DNA of 64,000 nt from JANNSX01 sp041397825 (GTDB lineage Bacteria > Pseudomonadota > Alphaproteobacteria > Rhizobiales > Hyphomicrobiaceae): assembly GCA_041397825.1 (NCBI GenBank), contig JAWKVX010000004.1, positions 186,001 to 250,000 of the forward strand, given 5' to 3'. Positions 62,625-64,000 of this stretch are shown piece by piece; position 1 is the stretch's first letter, and each line of letters opens with the position of its first letter. A program made the translations under genes and the position numbers. The notes beneath the pieces were generated by a model. The model worked only from the letters and a program-made list of their open reading frames with translations, had not been told where the DNA came from and made no database searches.

Positions 62625-63497
62625 ATGACCGATCGCCAAACGCGCGTGCTGCTGGCACTGCCGGCCGTGGCATGGCTGGCCCTGTTGATGATCGTTCCCT
62701 GCGTCATCCTCTTGGTGAACTCCTTCTTCGAGCGCGGCGTCTACGGAGGCATCGACTACGTCCTGACTTTCGAGAATTATGCCCGCGCCTTCGATCCGCT
62801 TTTCCTCGGCATCTTCCTGTCGTCCGTGCGCATCGCCGCAACGGCCGGCATCGTGGCGGTGCTGATCGCCTATCCGGCGGCCTACGCCATCAGCCGCGCT
62901 GCGCCCGAGCGGCAACCGGCCTATCTCTTCCTCGTCATGCTGCCGTTCTGGACGAACTATCTCGTGCGCACCTATGCCTGGATCGTCATGCTCAATTCGA
63001 AAGGGCCCGTCGTCGGGGCCGTGACGAGCGTGGGACTGCCGGAGCCGCCGCTCCTCTACAACGAGTTCGCGGTCGTGGTGGGGCTCGTCTACAACTATCT
63101 GCCCTTCGTCGTGCTCGCGATCTTCTCCGCGCTTGGCCGCGTCAACAAAGAGGTGCTCGAAGCCTCCGCCGATCTCGGCGCCACGGGGCTCGACACCTTT
63201 CGCCGCGTGCTTCTACCCCTGACCGTGCCGGGCATTGCCACCGGCTTCGTCTTCGTTTTCGTGCTGTCGATCGGCAATTTCGTGACGCCGGCGCTGCTGG
63301 GCGGCAAGCGCGTGCAGATGATCGGCACGCTCGTCTACGATCAGTTTCTCTCGGCTCGCGACTGGCCGTTCGGGTCGGCACTGGCCGCCGTGCTCATCGG
63401 CGTGATGCTGCTCCTGCTGTACCTCCAGGCGCTGGTCTCGCGTCGCATCGAGACCGGGGCCGAGCGGGCCGCGACGGTGGCGCCGGGCCATGCTTGA
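62625..63497 (+). CDS. ABC transporter permease, PotB-like
   Basis: 290-residue inner-membrane permease with six helices; the ATPase-contact EAA loop is EASADLGATGLDTFRRVLLP. VMLPFWTNYLVRTYAWIVML and VRIAATAGIVAVLIAYPAAY match PotB-type permeases. ATG 62625 lies 74 bases after the binding protein stop. The next permease begins inside its final codons. Confidence 0.9.
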   Translation: MTDRQTRVLLALPAVAWLALLMIVPCVILLVNSFFERGVYGGIDYVLTFENYARAFDPLFLGIFLSSVRIAATAGIVAVLIAYPAAYAISRAAPERQPAYLFLVMLPFWTNYLVRTYAWIVMLNSKGPVVGAVTSVGLPEPPLLYNEFAVVVGLVYNYLPFVVLAIFSALGRVNKEVLEASADLGATGLDTFRRVLLPLTVPGIATGFVFVFVLSIGNFVTPALLGGKRVQMIGTLVYDQFLSARDWPFGSALAAVLIGVMLLLLYLQALVSRRIETGAERAATVAPGHA

Positions 63498-64000
63498 GGG
63501 GGTGCGAGCACGCCTGCGCAGGTCGGTCTGGACAGACTGGCATCTCGGTGCCGTGCTGGTCTTCCTCTACGTGCCGATCCTGTTCCTGATTGCCCTCTCC
63601 TTCAACCGGTCGGGCCTGCCGACCGCCTGGACCGGTTTCACGCTTGACTGGTACGGCTCGCTCCTCGGCAACTGGGAGATCGGCCGCGCGCTCATCAATA
63701 CGATGATCGTCGCCGTGGCGACCACCGCCATCTCGACGGTTATCGGCACCATGGTCGGATTGGCGCTGATGGGGGTCAGACCGCCTGCCTGGCTCGAGGC
63801 GCTGCTGTTCGCGCCCATGATCATCCCGGATATCGTCCTCGCCATAGCGCTCGCATCCTTCTATCACCTCGTCGGCATGACGCTCGGGCTTCACTCGATC
63901 GTGCTCTCCCATGTCGTCTTCGACATAGCCTTCGTTGCTGCGGTGGTGCGGACCAGACTGGCGCATTTCGATCGCTCGATCATCGAGGCCTCGATCGATC
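63490..64000 (+). CDS. ABC transporter permease, PotC-like (3' end outside window)
   Basis: Partial second permease, 170 residues visible. It starts MLEGVRARLRRSVWTDWHLG at ATG 63490, overlapping the PotB-like stop by eight bases. Helices such as GAVLVFLYVPILFLIALSFN and the segment FAPMIIPDIVLAIALASFYH match PotC-type permeases; the EAA loop (IIEASID) begins at the window edge. Completes the binding protein-permease-permease order. Confidence 0.92.
   Translation, partial: MLEGVRARLRRSVWTDWHLGAVLVFLYVPILFLIALSFNRSGLPTAWTGFTLDWYGSLLGNWEIGRALINTMIVAVATTAISTVIGTMVGLALMGVRPPAWLEALLFAPMIIPDIVLAIALASFYHLVGMTLGLHSIVLSHVVFDIAFVAAVVRTRLAHFDRSIIEASID

Overview
The window is a high-GC chromosomal segment that reads as an alphaproteobacterium, most likely of the order Hyphomicrobiales (Rhizobiales). 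The evidence is protein-level resemblance plus a core gene order typical of that order: erpA - dgt - argS - SPOR protein - nagZ - scpA - scpB - tatA - tatB - tatC - serS - surE. Species cannot be named from sequence alone. I count about 60 protein genes, one tRNA (Tyr), a few likely promoters and one clear bidirectional terminator. I see no insertion sequence, prophage, CRISPR array or rRNA.

Layout. 1-8.3 kb: a truncated quinone oxidoreductase, a DedA membrane protein, a dimethylglycine/sarcosine-dehydrogenase-like flavoenzyme fused to a GcvT domain, a DUF2939 protein, a zinc alcohol dehydrogenase, and a translationally coupled pair (DUF898/YjgN membrane protein and M48 peptidase). 8.4-13.2 kb: a small membrane protein, ilvD with a candidate promoter, a Sel1/TPR-like secreted protein, and xthA. 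13.2-26.5 kb: the conserved core block (Fe-S insertion, dNTP hydrolysis, Arg-tRNA synthetase, cell-division SPOR protein, muropeptide recycling, condensin ScpAB, Tat export, Ser-tRNA synthetase, SurE), interrupted by an orphan ABC ATPase between scpB and tatA.

26.5-33 kb: a second M48 peptidase whose last codons appear frameshifted, a LOG-family protein, a large Ig-like/LysM envelope protein and an Atm1-type ABC exporter. 33-41.7 kb: sulfate activation (cysD and a cysN-cysC fusion), then dTDP-rhamnose genes rfbC, rfbB and rfbD, with an oppositely oriented HerA-like ATPase and a soluble histidine kinase between rfbC and rfbB. No rfbA is visible. 41.7-48.2 kb: small unknown proteins, a second LOG protein, a Tyr/Arg/His-rich secreted protein, a cupin plus half-size DMT transporter pair, a GcvA-like LysR regulator, a membrane pentapeptide-repeat protein and tRNA-Tyr. 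48.2-57 kb: a BKACE (3-keto-5-aminohexanoate cleavage) enzyme, an RTX calcium-binding protein without a local type I secretion system, gatB, a class III adenylate cyclase with TolB-like and TPR regions, and a zinc phospholipase C-like/DUF4332 fusion. 57-64 kb: an SDR plus EamA transporter pair, a coupled APH/P-loop-kinase plus MgtE pair, and the start of a polyamine-type ABC transporter operon (potD, potB, partial potC).

The most notable observations are the apparent +1 frameshift at the end of the second M48 peptidase gene, a perfect hairpin that would bury the Shine-Dalgarno region of the histidine kinase mRNA, the PLC-like/DUF4332 fusion, the membrane pentapeptide protein, and the overlapping kinase-MgtE gene pair. 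I did not find a clear multi-gene system that I could call previously undescribed.
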